Shown: positions 25,963-34,440 of the stretch, piece by piece
Layout of the letters: every line of letters starts with the position of its first letter
How positions within the stretch are numbered: position 1 is the stretch's first letter
Made by a program: the position numbers and the translations under genes
Assembly: GCA_028749475.1 (NCBI GenBank)
Contig: JAQVWN010000002.1
Span: 62,001 to 126,000 of the forward strand
DNA length: 64,000 nt
Origin: Thomasclavelia sp.
Lineage (GTDB): Bacteria; Bacillota_I; Bacilli_A; Erysipelotrichales; Coprobacillaceae
Direction of reading: 5' to 3'
Notes under the pieces: model-generated
Databases searched by the model: none
Told to the model about the DNA's origin: nothing
What the model saw: the letters and a program-made list of their open reading frames with translations, nothing else

Positions 25963-25990
25963 AACCATTGATTAATTTCAATGGTTTTTA
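25963..25990 (+). terminator. Terminator after tRNA-Arg
   Basis: A 9-bp stem (AACCATTGA with TCAATGGTT) followed by a T-rich tract. Confidence 0.88.
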
Positions 25991-25997
25991 TTTTCTC

Positions 25998-26025
25998 TTG
26001 ACAACATTTTTTAGATAAGTATACT
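25998..26025 (+). promoter_or_regulatory. Promoter of the feo operon
   Basis: TTGACA (25998-26003) and TATACT (26020-26025) with a 16-base spacer. A palindrome starts 8 bases after the -10 box. Confidence 0.82.
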
Positions 26026-26032
26026 GATAGTG

Positions 26033-26050
26033 AGTTAGGAATACCTAACT
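26033..26050 (+). promoter_or_regulatory. Operator-like palindrome 1 in the feo leader
   Basis: AGTTAGG-AATA-CCTAACT is a perfect 7-bp inverted repeat at the expected transcription start. The TTAGG/CCTAA halves resemble DtxR/IdeR/MntR-family metal-repressor boxes. Confidence 0.6.
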
Positions 26051-26067
26051 ATTAATTTTGTTAACTA

Positions 26068-26083
26068 GTTAGTTATAACTAAC
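26068..26083 (+). promoter_or_regulatory. Operator-like palindrome 2 in the feo leader
   Basis: GTTAGTTATAACTAAC is a 16-base perfect palindrome, just before the feoA ribosome binding site. It shares GTTAG/CTAAC halves with the palindromes at 26033 and 26561. Confidence 0.55.
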
Positions 26084-26098
26084 AAAGGAGGAATAATT

Positions 26099-26308
26099 AT
26101 GCCATTAGCGTTTGCAAGTATTAATGATACTAATACTATCTTGAATGTAGGAGGAAACATCGAAACGAAACATCATTTAGAAAATCTTGGATTTGTTACT
26201 GGAAGTGAAGTAACGATTATCAACAAGGTTAATGAGAATATTATTGTTAGTATTAAAAATACTCGGGTGGCCTTAAGTAAAGAATTAGCTAATAAGATCA
26301 GTGTTTAA
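26099..26308 (+). CDS. feoA: FeoA-like protein (first copy)
   Basis: 69 residues, a single SH3-like FeoA domain (ETKHHLENLGFVTGSEVTIINK). FeoA is a small cytosolic partner of the FeoB ferrous iron transporter. It differs clearly from the second copy, lacking the VxRKVAPLGDP segment. AAAGGAGG is 8 bases before the ATG. It heads a four-gene ferrous iron operon. Confidence 0.9.
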   Translation: MPLAFASINDTNTILNVGGNIETKHHLENLGFVTGSEVTIINKVNENIIVSIKNTRVALSKELANKISV

Positions 26309-26320
26309 AAGGAGAAGCAG

Positions 26321-26539
26321 ATGACATTAAAAGATGTAAAAGTAGGAGAAAGTGTTCAAATAGTCAAACTAAATGGACAAGGTGCTACAAAAAGAAGAAT
26401 CATGGATATGGGTATAACCAAAGGAGTTAGCGTTTATGTTCGTAAAGTAGCCCCATTAGGTGATCCAGTTGAAGTCACTGTAAGAGGGTATGAATTATCT
26501 CTTAGAAAAGAAGATGCAGCTTTAATAGATGTTATTTAA
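26321..26539 (+). CDS. feoA: FeoA-like protein (second copy)
   Basis: 72 residues with the classical FeoA core: LNGQGATKRRIMDMGITKGV and VRKVAPLGDPVEVTVRGYELSLRKEDA. It follows the first feoA by 12 bases with AAGGAG upstream. Paired feoA genes before feoB are common in Firmicutes. A partly palindromic segment at its end and a further palindrome separate it from feoB. Confidence 0.93.
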   Translation: MTLKDVKVGESVQIVKLNGQGATKRRIMDMGITKGVSVYVRKVAPLGDPVEVTVRGYELSLRKEDAALIDVI

Positions 26540-26552
26540 CATCTTATATTTT
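26527..26552 (+). terminator. Weak hairpin between feoA2 and feoB
   Basis: AGATGTTA and TAACATCT form a stem over the feoA2 stop, followed by TATATTTTT. It may act as a partial terminator that lowers feoB relative to feoA. Confidence 0.4.
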
Positions 26553-26560
26553 TAATAATA

Positions 26561-26578
26561 AGTTAGTGAAAACTAACT
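26561..26578 (+). promoter_or_regulatory. Operator-like palindrome 3, before feoB
   Basis: AGTTAGT-GAAA-ACTAACT, an inverted repeat of the same type as those in the feo leader, directly before the feoB ribosome binding site. It could be a metal-repressor site or an RNA hairpin. Confidence 0.5.
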
Positions 26579-26594
26579 AACAAAGGAGAAAGAA

Positions 26595-28718
26595 ATGTCG
26601 ATAAAAGTAGCGTTAGCCGGAAATCCAAATAGTGGAAAAACAACCTTATTTAATTTACTTACCGGCTCTAATCAGTTTGTGGGAAACTGGCCAGGAGTAA
26701 CAGTAGAAAAGAAAACAGGGAAATTTAAAAATGATAAAGAAATAGAAATAACTGACTTACCAGGTATCTATTCTTTATCTCCATATACTTTAGAGGAAGT
26801 AGTTTCTAGGGAATTCTTACTTAATGAAAAAGTGGATGTTTTAATTAATATTGTAGATGGATCTAATCTAGAAAGAAATCTCTATCTAACAACTCAATTA
26901 TTAGAACTTAATATTCCAACAGTTTTAGCTGTTAATATGTTAGATGTAGTTCAAAAAAGAGGGGATATAATAGATTATAACCAACTATCCAAAGAACTTG
27001 GATGTCCAGTCATTAGTATTTCAGCCCTTAAAAAAGAAGGTATCGATTCTTTAACACAAAAAGTAAAAGAATTAACTAATCAAAAAGTAAATAATCATAA
27101 TATTTATGATAATGATATTACTGAAACTCTTAATAGAATAATTGATACATTACCATCTAATCTAGATGAAAATAAAAAACTATTTTATGCCATTAAATTA
27201 TTTGAAAGAGATAATAAAATTAAAGAATTAATTAAAGTTGACAATGAAACCTTAATTAAAAATTTAGAAATAAAATTAGATGATGATTCAGAGAGTATTA
27301 TTACTAATGCGAGATATGAATATATAACTAGTATTATTGATGATTGTTACAAAAGAAATGTTAAAGAAAAACTTACTACATCTGATAAGATTGATAAAAT
27401 TGTGACTAATCGATTTTTAGCATTACCTATCTTTGCAGTGATTATGTATATCGTTTATTTTGTGTCAGTTACTAGTGTTGGGACGATAGTTACAGATTGG
27501 ACTAATGATGTCCTATTTGGAACAATCATTCCACCAGCTATTGAAGGACTATTAAATAGTATAAACTGCGTAGGATGGCTTCAAAGTTTAATTCTAGATG
27601 GTATTGTTGGTGGAGTTGGAGCAGTACTAGGATTTGTACCTCAGATGTTTGTCTTATTTGCCTTTTTAGCAGTCCTAGAGGATTGTGGCTACATGGCAAG
27701 AGTAGCTTTTATCATGGATAGAATCTTTAGAAAATTTGGCTTATCGGGTAAATCTTTTATCCCAATGTTAATAGGAAGTGGATGTGGAGTACCGGGTATA
27801 ATGGCTAGTAGAACCATTGAAAACGATCGTGATCGTAAAATGACCATTATGACAACTACCTTCATTCCTTGTAGTGCTAAACTTCCTATTATTGCCCTTA
27901 TTAGTGGAGCGTTATTTAATAAAGCTAGTTGGGTAGCTCCAAGTGCATATTTCCTTGGAGTAGGGGCGATTATAATTTCAGGAATCATTTTAAAGAAAAC
28001 AAAAATATTCGTTGGTGAGCCATCACCATTTGTAATGGAAATGCCAGAATATCATCTTCCAAGAATAATAAATGTTTTAAGAAGCATGTGGGAGAGAGGA
28101 TATTCCTTTATTAAGAAAGCTGGAACAGTAATACTTCTATCTACTATTTGTATTTGGTTTTTACAATCCTTTGGATTTGAAGGTGGAACCTTCAAAATGG
28201 TACAGGATATCAATAATTCATTACTAGCATCAATTGGGAAACTATTTGCTTGGATCTTTACACCTCTTGGATGGGGTGATTGGAAAGCAACAGTTGCTTC
28301 TATGACTGGACTGGTGGCTAAAGAAAATGTAGTTGGAACATTTGGACAACTATATCACTTTGGTGAAGTAGGAGAAAATGGAAATGAAATTTGGACTACG
28401 TTAGCTACTAGTTTTACGGCTTTGTCAGCCTATTCATTCTTAGCCTTTAACTTATTATGTGCTCCATGCTTTGCAGCCATGGGTGCTATTAAAAGAGAAA
28501 TGAACAACCCTAAATGGACAGTCTTTGCAATCACATATCAATGTGTCTTTGCTTATGTAGTAGCTTTAATTATTTATCAAATTGGTTCATTTGCGATAAC
28601 TGGAATATTTACCTTAGGTACTTTAGTTGCATTAGTATTAATTACTTTAGTTATCTACTTGTTATTTAGACCAGTTAAACAAAGTAATCAATTAGATATA
28701 GATTTTTCAGTAAAGTAG
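26595..28718 (+). CDS. feoB: FeoB ferrous iron transporter
   Basis: 707 residues. The N-terminal G domain has G1 GNPNSGKTT (residues 8-16), the switch-region NWPGVTVEKKTG, DLPGIYSL, and NMLD as G4. A helical insert leads to the membrane part (from about 275), with GSGCGVPGIMASRT and CSAKLPII gate motifs and GLVAKENVVG. It imports Fe2+ across the cytoplasmic membrane. It lacks the C-terminal FeoC-like extension, as in many Firmicutes. AAAGGAG is 8 bases before the ATG. Confidence 0.97.
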   Translation: MSIKVALAGNPNSGKTTLFNLLTGSNQFVGNWPGVTVEKKTGKFKNDKEIEITDLPGIYSLSPYTLEEVVSREFLLNEKVDVLINIVDGSNLERNLYLTTQLLELNIPTVLAVNMLDVVQKRGDIIDYNQLSKELGCPVISISALKKEGIDSLTQKVKELTNQKVNNHNIYDNDITETLNRIIDTLPSNLDENKKLFYAIKLFERDNKIKELIKVDNETLIKNLEIKLDDDSESIITNARYEYITSIIDDCYKRNVKEKLTTSDKIDKIVTNRFLALPIFAVIMYIVYFVSVTSVGTIVTDWTNDVLFGTIIPPAIEGLLNSINCVGWLQSLILDGIVGGVGAVLGFVPQMFVLFAFLAVLEDCGYMARVAFIMDRIFRKFGLSGKSFIPMLIGSGCGVPGIMASRTIENDRDRKMTIMTTTFIPCSAKLPIIALISGALFNKASWVAPSAYFLGVGAIIISGIILKKTKIFVGEPSPFVMEMPEYHLPRIINVLRSMWERGYSFIKKAGTVILLSTICIWFLQSFGFEGGTFKMVQDINNSLLASIGKLFAWIFTPLGWGDWKATVASMTGLVAKENVVGTFGQLYHFGEVGENGNEIWTTLATSFTALSAYSFLAFNLLCAPCFAAMGAIKREMNNPKWTVFAITYQCVFAYVVALIIYQIGSFAITGIFTLGTLVALVLITLVIYLLFRPVKQSNQLDIDFSVK

Positions 28719-28733
28719 AAAGGAGAAGTTAAA

Positions 28734-28922
28734 ATGAATTTTTCATCAGCTATTGTTCTAATTATTATTTTAATCCTTGTAACTTGTATAATTAAAAAAA
28801 TGCACAATGATCACAAAAGTGGAAAACACTCTTGTGGTGGTAATTGTGGAAGCTGTGGTAACATGCATTGTAATACTTCTTCTAATTTAGTAGACACTTA
28901 TCATAAATGTGAAAAATGCTAG
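28734..28922 (+). CDS. FeoB-associated Cys-rich membrane peptide
   Basis: 62 residues: one membrane helix (about 6-23) followed by a Cys/Gly/His-rich tail with CGGNCGSCGNMHC and KCEKC. Small proteins of this type follow feoB in many Firmicutes and are thought to help in iron handling, perhaps replacing FeoC. AAAGGAG precedes the ATG; it is 15 bases after feoB in the same operon. Confidence 0.88.
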   Translation: MNFSSAIVLIIILILVTCIIKKMHNDHKSGKHSCGGNCGSCGNMHCNTSSNLVDTYHKCEKC

Positions 28923-28937
28923 ATTACTACTAAACTA

Positions 28938-28970
28938 AAAACGACTATCTATTTGTTAGATAGTCGTTTT
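28938..28970. terminator. Bidirectional terminator between feo and the SGNH-MBOAT operon
   Basis: A 14-bp stem (AAAACGACTATCTA with TAGATAGTCGTTTT), a 5-base loop, and T-rich ends on both strands. Confidence 0.93.
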
Positions 28971-28971
28971 A

Positions 28972-30090
28972 TTATTTAATAAGGTCTTCTAAAGATGTGT
29001 CGCTATAAAATGTATTCATATTATATACAAACATAACTTCATTTATTTGGTTATCTTCAATTAGAGTATTGATATCATCATAGTAGTAGCGAGGATCAAC
29101 AATTGTAATTTCACTATAATATGGAGCAATAAAAGGGATAAAACAATTAGCGTACGAATCTTTAAAGATTAGTAGTTTTTTATTATTTGAATTAGTAGTT
29201 TTAATTTTAATACAAGGATGATTTCCGCCTAAAAATACATCATAAGCATCAGTAGATTGTTGTTTAGATGAATCATAGAAACTTGTAGTTTTAGTATTAG
29301 TATCTAAATAATTTACAACATATTTAAATGATTTACTTTTGTTTAAATAAATATTAATTGTATCTTTGGTAGGACGATAGCCAATCTTATTAGCTAGAGT
29401 TCCACTAAAATCATCATTACTAAGTTTAATATCATACTTTTGCTTAGTTCCTACGACATTATCTGCCACATACTTAGCTCCTTTAGTTGTCCAATGATGG
29501 TCGGTATGATAGAAGATTTCTTCATTGGCATGACTTTTAAGGATAGACCTTGTATCTATCTTTTTAATACTACCATCGATATTGTTATTAAAATAATCAT
29601 ATAGTTCATTTTGATTACTTTTAGTCGCGTTACTAGGAAGTTTATCTTCATATATACTAATTTTGTTAGGAACTAAAACAGTTGTGAAGTTCATAGAAGA
29701 ATACTTTGATTTAAAAGAATTTATGGCATTAATTCGACTTTGACCTTTATCAGTTGAAGTGTTTTGATCAGTTTGGATTAAATAATTATCACTACCAATA
29801 TAAACATCTTGGAATTTTTTTACACCTTCAGCTAATTCTAATCTAGTTTTAGTTGACATCCATCGATTTCTTCCAGGAAATTGATCATTAGTATAATTAG
29901 AATAATTTGTTTGAAAAGACTTATCATTCCAAGATGATAAAGAAAAAGTAGGACTAGTTTCAAGTGATCTATTTTCATATGGTGAATAGGTATTATCACT
30001 ATGAAATAAAGAACTAATCGAACCAATAGAAAGTATTATTCCAAGGATGAATATCATCCCAAAGTTTTTATTTATTCTAGTTTTCTTCAT
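28972..30090 (-). CDS. DHHW-family protein (AlgX/AlgJ-like SGNH fold)
   Basis: 372 residues with an N-terminal signal anchor (about 11-30). Features include YENRSLETSPTFS, NDQFPGRNRW, YHTDHHWTTKGA (the DHHW signature near residue 195), and late KDSYANCF. This layout matches the AlgX/AlgJ-like partners of MBOAT acyltransferases that acetylate extracellular polymers. It is the last gene of a four-gene minus-strand operon and probably the outside-facing acyl transferase or esterase. Which polymer is modified is not known. Confidence 0.85.
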   Translation of the reverse strand: MKKTRINKNFGMIFILGIILSIGSISSLFHSDNTYSPYENRSLETSPTFSLSSWNDKSFQTNYSNYTNDQFPGRNRWMSTKTRLELAEGVKKFQDVYIGSDNYLIQTDQNTSTDKGQSRINAINSFKSKYSSMNFTTVLVPNKISIYEDKLPSNATKSNQNELYDYFNNNIDGSIKKIDTRSILKSHANEEIFYHTDHHWTTKGAKYVADNVVGTKQKYDIKLSNDDFSGTLANKIGYRPTKDTINIYLNKSKSFKYVVNYLDTNTKTTSFYDSSKQQSTDAYDVFLGGNHPCIKIKTTNSNNKKLLIFKDSYANCFIPFIAPYYSEITIVDPRYYYDDINTLIEDNQINEVMFVYNMNTFYSDTSLEDLIK

Positions 30091-30105
30091 ATAAACTCCT
30101 TTCTT

Positions 30106-31473
30106 TTAAAATGAAAAATATAAGAATGATTGATATGTACTACTAATCATATATGCAATACTAATAATTAAAAGCATTGCTCCAGAAGCATTGTTTATTA
30201 AATAATAATATTGATTGAACTTCTTATTTAAATTAATTCCAATATTTTTAAGTAATGGCGTACATCCAATAATTCCAATAATTAAATAAATACTATAAGT
30301 CTTTAAATAGAATAGAGATGCACTGCTAGTACTAAATGAGAATAAATGAATAATTGTATTAAACGCGTCACCAATTGATGGACTAGAAAAGAACACCCAA
30401 CCAATCATAATTAAAAAGATAGTAATTAACCAATTGATAAAACTAGGCAGGATTCTTTTTATATCTTTTAATAAATATTTTTCAAGTATTAATATAACGC
30501 CATAGTAAAGTCCCCAAAAGATAAATGTCCAATTAGCCCCATGCCATAAACCCGTCAGCATCCAAACAATTAATAAGTTAATAATATGTCTTTTAAAAGG
30601 TACTCTATTACCTCCAAGAGGGATATAAACATAGTCTCTAAAGAAACTACCTAAAGTTATATGCCACCTCCGCCAAAAGTCAGATACAGAAAGACTTAGA
30701 TAAGGATAGTTGAAGTTTTCTGGTAAAGTAAATCCAAAGATATTACCAAGGCCAATGGCCATATTAGTGTATCCTACAAAATCAAAGTAGATATCTAATG
30801 TGTAAGCAATCATTAATAGCCAAGCTGACAGACCATCACTAGCATTTAAAGAACTATATAATGATGCAAAGGTATTAGCTAAGATTACTTTTTGAGCTAA
30901 ACCAATAATAAATCGTCTAGCACCAGTATTAAGTAAATTTGTTCTGATGGGATGATTTCTTATTTGAGGTTTAAACTGTGAATAAGTAGTTATCGGTCCC
31001 ATTACAAGTTTTGGAAAGAATGATACAAATAACGCAAAATTAAATATATTATGTTCAGCTTTAGTTTTCTTATAGTAAATATCAAATAAATAAGCTAAAC
31101 ATGAAAAGATAAAGAAAGAAACACCTAGTGGCATATCAAACATTTTATATTCTAACTTAAAAGGTAAAATAGAAAATAGTGTATCTAAGACAAAAGAATA
31201 ATACTTAAAATAGAAAAGAATAAATATATTAAGGCCAATACTTAAACATAAGGCTTCAAATTTATTTTTAGTTTGTTCTATCCAAAGTCCAAATAAATAA
31301 TTTAATAGAATCATAAATAGTAGTAAAAAGACATAAATAGGTTCACCCCATGCATAGAAAAACAAACTTGCAATTAAAAGTAGGGGATTCTTTAGTTTTA
31401 TCGGTACTAAAAAATAAAGCAATAGTACGATTGGTAAAAATTTAAATACAAACAATAAGGTACTAAACGACAT
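30106..31473 (-). CDS. MBOAT-family O-acyltransferase (AlgI/DltB-like)
   Basis: About 455 residues with ten or more membrane helices. MBOAT signatures: VSDFWRRWHITLGSFFRDYVYIPLGG and LTGLWHGANWTFIFWGLYYG with the active-site His. It should pass acetyl groups across the membrane to a surface polymer, with the DHHW protein as partner. AAAGGAGG is 5 bases before the ATG at 31473; the frame is open seven codons further upstream but has no ribosome binding site there. Residue pattern is closer to AlgI/PatA than to teichoic acid DltB. Confidence 0.92.
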   Translation of the reverse strand: MSFSTLLFVFKFLPIVLLLYFLVPIKLKNPLLLIASLFFYAWGEPIYVFLLLFMILLNYLFGLWIEQTKNKFEALCLSIGLNIFILFYFKYYSFVLDTLFSILPFKLEYKMFDMPLGVSFFIFSCLAYLFDIYYKKTKAEHNIFNFALFVSFFPKLVMGPITTYSQFKPQIRNHPIRTNLLNTGARRFIIGLAQKVILANTFASLYSSLNASDGLSAWLLMIAYTLDIYFDFVGYTNMAIGLGNIFGFTLPENFNYPYLSLSVSDFWRRWHITLGSFFRDYVYIPLGGNRVPFKRHIINLLIVWMLTGLWHGANWTFIFWGLYYGVILILEKYLLKDIKRILPSFINWLITIFLIMIGWVFFSSPSIGDAFNTIIHLFSFSTSSASLFYLKTYSIYLIIGIIGCTPLLKNIGINLNKKFNQYYYLINNASGAMLLIISIAYMISSTYQSFLYFSF

Positions 31474-31484
31474 ATTTCCTCCTT

Positions 31485-31943
31485 TTAAAAACAAGCCTCT
31501 AACTCATTTTTTATATCTCTCGACTTATTATCGACAATCACAATTACATAATTTCCTTTTTCAAAAACTTCAGCTTTTTTAAGTAATTTAGTTTGCTTAA
31601 CACCATATCCTTCAAAAGCTTTTATTTGACTTTTAATATGATTATTAGCACTTTCCAGTAATTGTTTTCTTATGTCACTATTTGTTTGACGCATAATAAC
31701 TATTTCTTCAACACTCATAAAATTAGTTGGCTCATAGGCTATAAATGATTCTACCGAATTTTTACTAATTTTATATAATTGTCGAACTTTATTTATATCG
31801 ACTTTACTCACAATGTTTTTATCAACATTTTTAGTTACTGTTTTATTAAAACTATTAATGGGAATATCTTTTTCCACTCTAGTAAAAGGAATGATAAGTA
31901 ATATGATGACAATCCCAATTATGCTATATTTAATGTATTTCAT
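31485..31943 (-). CDS. DUF4358-family secreted or anchored protein
   Basis: About 152 residues with an N-terminal membrane segment. The pattern ESFIAYEPTNFMSVEEIVIM and KAFEGYGVKQTKLLKKAEVFEKGNYVIVIV fits DUF4358, an uncharacterised extracellular domain often encoded with MBOAT and SGNH genes in gut Firmicutes. The frame is open to a TTG six codons upstream, but the ATG at 31943 is the simpler start. It lies between the SGNH and MBOAT genes. Confidence 0.72.
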   Translation of the reverse strand: MKYIKYSIIGIVIILLIIPFTRVEKDIPINSFNKTVTKNVDKNIVSKVDINKVRQLYKISKNSVESFIAYEPTNFMSVEEIVIMRQTNSDIRKQLLESANNHIKSQIKAFEGYGVKQTKLLKKAEVFEKGNYVIVIVDNKSRDIKNELEACF

Positions 31944-31947
31944 TTTT

Positions 31948-32730
31948 CTATAACCCCGCAACTTCCATCATATGATCAACCCATAATTTATAATAAGTTT
32001 TAGTGGGATGAATGCCATCTGGTTCATATTTATTAGGAATACTATTGAAGATTTCTATATTATCAATATAAGTACATCCTTCTTCTTTAGATAATTGTTT
32101 TAGTTTTGCATTAAAATCATTATATTTTTTGTAAGATGGTTTTTTACTAACAATACTAGATGATACAGGTAGTAAACAATTTATATAAATTTTAGCTGTA
32201 GGCAAGGCTTTTTTAATCATTTCCACAGTCGTTTTATAATTATTATAGAATTTATCAGCATTACCTAGTACATAGGTAATATCATTCATACCATAGTTTA
32301 AAAAGATATGTTTAGGATTAGTGGCTTTAATGCTGTCAAAAGTAGAACTCATATTATCTATCCTTTGACCTCTTGTCCCAATACATTGTTCTTTTGTTAA
32401 AATAGAATAATCAGTTATTCCTTCAGCAATACTATCCCCAAGAACAATACTACTTATAAACCGGTCTTTAACTGGGGCATTACTTGCTCTTAAAGCTTCG
32501 GCTTTTTTACTTGATATCTTTTCTTCTACCGCCGCGACACTACCTTTTTCATAGTTTTTTAAAATAGTGTTAGTACTTTCTTCTTTATCATTAATAGTTT
32601 CACTACTAGATGGTAAAACAGTAAAACCTAAAAAGACTAAACCTATTACTAAGCTTAGAATTATTAATCTTCTAATTTTACTATCTAAAGAATTGTATTT
32701 ATTTGTCAGATTTGAATTACTCTTCTTCAT
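31948..32730 (-). CDS. SGNH/GDSL-family extracellular hydrolase
   Basis: 260 residues with an N-terminal signal anchor (about 22-42). Blocks of the SGNH superfamily are visible: LGDSIAEG with catalytic Ser, a Gly in GTRGQRIDNM, LNYGMNDI, and DGIHPTKTYYK with catalytic Asp and His. It probably esterifies or de-esterifies the same surface polymer as the downstream MBOAT and DHHW proteins. First gene of the operon, with AGGG close to the ATG. A -10-like TATAAT lies about 20 bases upstream on the minus strand. Confidence 0.88.
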   Translation of the reverse strand: MKKSNSNLTNKYNSLDSKIRRLIILSLVIGLVFLGFTVLPSSSETINDKEESTNTILKNYEKGSVAAVEEKISSKKAEALRASNAPVKDRFISSIVLGDSIAEGITDYSILTKEQCIGTRGQRIDNMSSTFDSIKATNPKHIFLNYGMNDITYVLGNADKFYNNYKTTVEMIKKALPTAKIYINCLLPVSSSIVSKKPSYKKYNDFNAKLKQLSKEEGCTYIDNIEIFNSIPNKYEPDGIHPTKTYYKLWVDHMMEVAGL

Positions 32731-32824
32731 ATTTTCCCTACGTATTTATGTACATATTATAATAAAATGAGTGTTATTTCTACTTATATATATGTATGCT
32801 TATCGTAATATTTTTTATGTTTTG

Positions 32825-32833
32825 TGCTATAAT
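32825..32833 (+). promoter_or_regulatory. Extended -10 promoter of the merR gene
   Basis: TGCTATAAT: a TGN extension directly before a perfect TATAAT, 18 bases before the merR ATG. No good -35. Confidence 0.6.
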
Positions 32834-32851
32834 TTTTGTCGGAGGTAATCT

Positions 32852-33244
32852 ATGAAGATAGGTCAAGTTGCAAAAGAATATGGGTTAAGTGCTGATACTC
32901 TAAGGTATTATGAAAAAACTGGACTAATAGATCCTGTTGAAAAAGATCAAAGTGGAATTAGAAACTACCAAGATAAAGACTTAAGAAGAATCCGTTTTAT
33001 CAAAATAATGCGAGAAGCTGGTTTAAGTATTCAAGATATCAAACAATATGTAGACTTATTTCATCAAGGATTAATAACCATTGATGAAAGAAAAACTATC
33101 TTGGATGAAAGATTAAAATCTTTATATCAAAAAAGAGATGCTTTAGATAAAACAATTAATGAATTAGAATCTCTTTTAGATGATTTTGATAATACTTTAT
33201 TAAAAAGAGAAAATGAAAATTATGGACCAGGACGAAGAAAGTAG
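32852..33244 (+). CDS. MerR-family transcription regulator
   Basis: 130 residues. Winged helix-turn-helix MKIGQVAKEYGLSADTLRYYEKTGLIDP, then RIRFIKIMREAGLSIQDIK, and a long C-terminal coiled coil for dimerisation. No Cys-based metal site is visible, so it is closer to the NmlR/AdhR type than to metal sensors such as CueR. CGGAGG lies 6 bases before the ATG. A classical MerR operator follows directly after the gene, so it very likely controls the downstream metallophosphoesterase. Confidence 0.9.
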   Translation: MKIGQVAKEYGLSADTLRYYEKTGLIDPVEKDQSGIRNYQDKDLRRIRFIKIMREAGLSIQDIKQYVDLFHQGLITIDERKTILDERLKSLYQKRDALDKTINELESLLDDFDNTLLKRENENYGPGRRK

Positions 33245-33262
33245 AAAATTTTTCTACTTTTT
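33238..33262 (+). terminator. Terminator of merR
   Basis: A 10-bp stem (AAAGTAGAAA with TTTCTACTTT), a 3-base loop and a short T tract. It includes the stop codon. Confidence 0.8.
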
Positions 33263-33263
33263 C

Positions 33264-33294
33264 TTGACTTGAAGTTCACTTCAAGCTTTATTAT
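33264..33294 (+). promoter_or_regulatory. MerR-controlled promoter with 19-base spacer and dyad
   Basis: TTGACT (33264-33269) and TATTAT (33289-33294) are 19 bases apart, the over-long spacing typical of MerR-activated promoters. The spacer holds an inverted repeat, CTTGAAGT-TC-ACTTCAAG (33268-33285). MerR proteins untwist such spacers to activate. Confidence 0.85.
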
Positions 33295-33334
33295 ATTGAA
33301 TAATCATTTATTAAAATGATACAAGGAGGTTAGT

Positions 33335-34411
33335 ATGATTGGTTATTTATTACTAGGAGGACTAGGAATGATAGGTAGTGGAATATATATATTTCACTTT
33401 CTAAAAAGATTTTTAATAAATATTTTAAATATTGAATTTACAGGTAAGGTGGTAGTGTTAGTAGCAATAATTTCGATACTAATAGTACTTCCAGCTTATA
33501 ATTTCTTTAGATTATATACGATTGTTCTTTATCATTTCGTTGTTATTTCATTAGTATTAGAATTAGTAAATATCTTTTTAAAGAACAATGGGTTATTTAG
33601 ATATATCTATCAAACAGGTATCATTTCAATTGTGATTGCTAGTATGTTTCTTGGATATGGTTTATACAATATGAATCATGTTTCTCAAACAAATAAGAAT
33701 TTTACTAGTTCAAAAGTGAATGATTTAACAATTCTTCAAATCACTGATTTACATATGGGTACAACTATGGGAACTAGTAAATTGAAAAAATTATGTAATG
33801 AAATGAGTCAAACAAAACCAGATATTGTTGTTTTAACTGGCGATATTGTTGATGAAAGTACAACAAAAAAAGAAATGGAAGAATGTTTTAAACTTTTAGG
33901 TGATATCTATAATACTAAAGGAGTGTATTATGTCTTTGGAAATCATGATTCTGCTACCTATAGTTCAAATCCTCCATTTAATCATCAACAAGTAAGAGAA
34001 ACTGTTGAAAGTAATAAAATAATCTGTTTAGAAGATGAACCATATACAGTTGATAATATTACAATTATTGGTCGTAAAGATCCTGGCTTCTCTGATAATA
34101 TCAAAAGAAAAACAACTAAAGAATTAATGAAAGATGTTAATAAGAACAATTATATTATTATGTTAGATCATCAACCATTAGATTTAGATAACAATGAAAA
34201 ATATGGAGTTAATCTTCAACTTTCAGGACATACTCATGGTGGTCAAATATGGCCAGCAGGAATATTTGAACATCTAGTTCAAGGTACTTTGGTATATGGT
34301 ACAAAGGATGATGGAAAGTTTGTTGCATATACATCTAGTGGGATAGCCGGATGGGGATATCCAATAAAAACTGGTGCTAAATCAGAGTATGTTTATATTA
34401 CAGTTAAATAA
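33335..34411 (+). CDS. Membrane-anchored metallophosphoesterase (YkuE/YaeI-like)
   Basis: 358 residues. Four hydrophobic segments (about 1-110) precede a calcineurin-like domain with ITDLHMG, VVLTGDIVDE, FGNHDS, MLDHQP and LSGHTHGGQIWP as metal ligands. The layout matches YkuE-type phosphoesterases, some of which act on lipid intermediates at the membrane. Promoter analysis puts it under the MerR-type regulator encoded just upstream. AAGGAGG is 6 bases before the ATG. Confidence 0.9.
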   Translation: MIGYLLLGGLGMIGSGIYIFHFLKRFLINILNIEFTGKVVVLVAIISILIVLPAYNFFRLYTIVLYHFVVISLVLELVNIFLKNNGLFRYIYQTGIISIVIASMFLGYGLYNMNHVSQTNKNFTSSKVNDLTILQITDLHMGTTMGTSKLKKLCNEMSQTKPDIVVLTGDIVDESTTKKEMEECFKLLGDIYNTKGVYYVFGNHDSATYSSNPPFNHQQVRETVESNKIICLEDEPYTVDNITIIGRKDPGFSDNIKRKTTKELMKDVNKNNYIIMLDHQPLDLDNNEKYGVNLQLSGHTHGGQIWPAGIFEHLVQGTLVYGTKDDGKFVAYTSSGIAGWGYPIKTGAKSEYVYITVK

Positions 34412-34440
34412 TTTAAAAAATATTTTTATATTTTGAAAAA

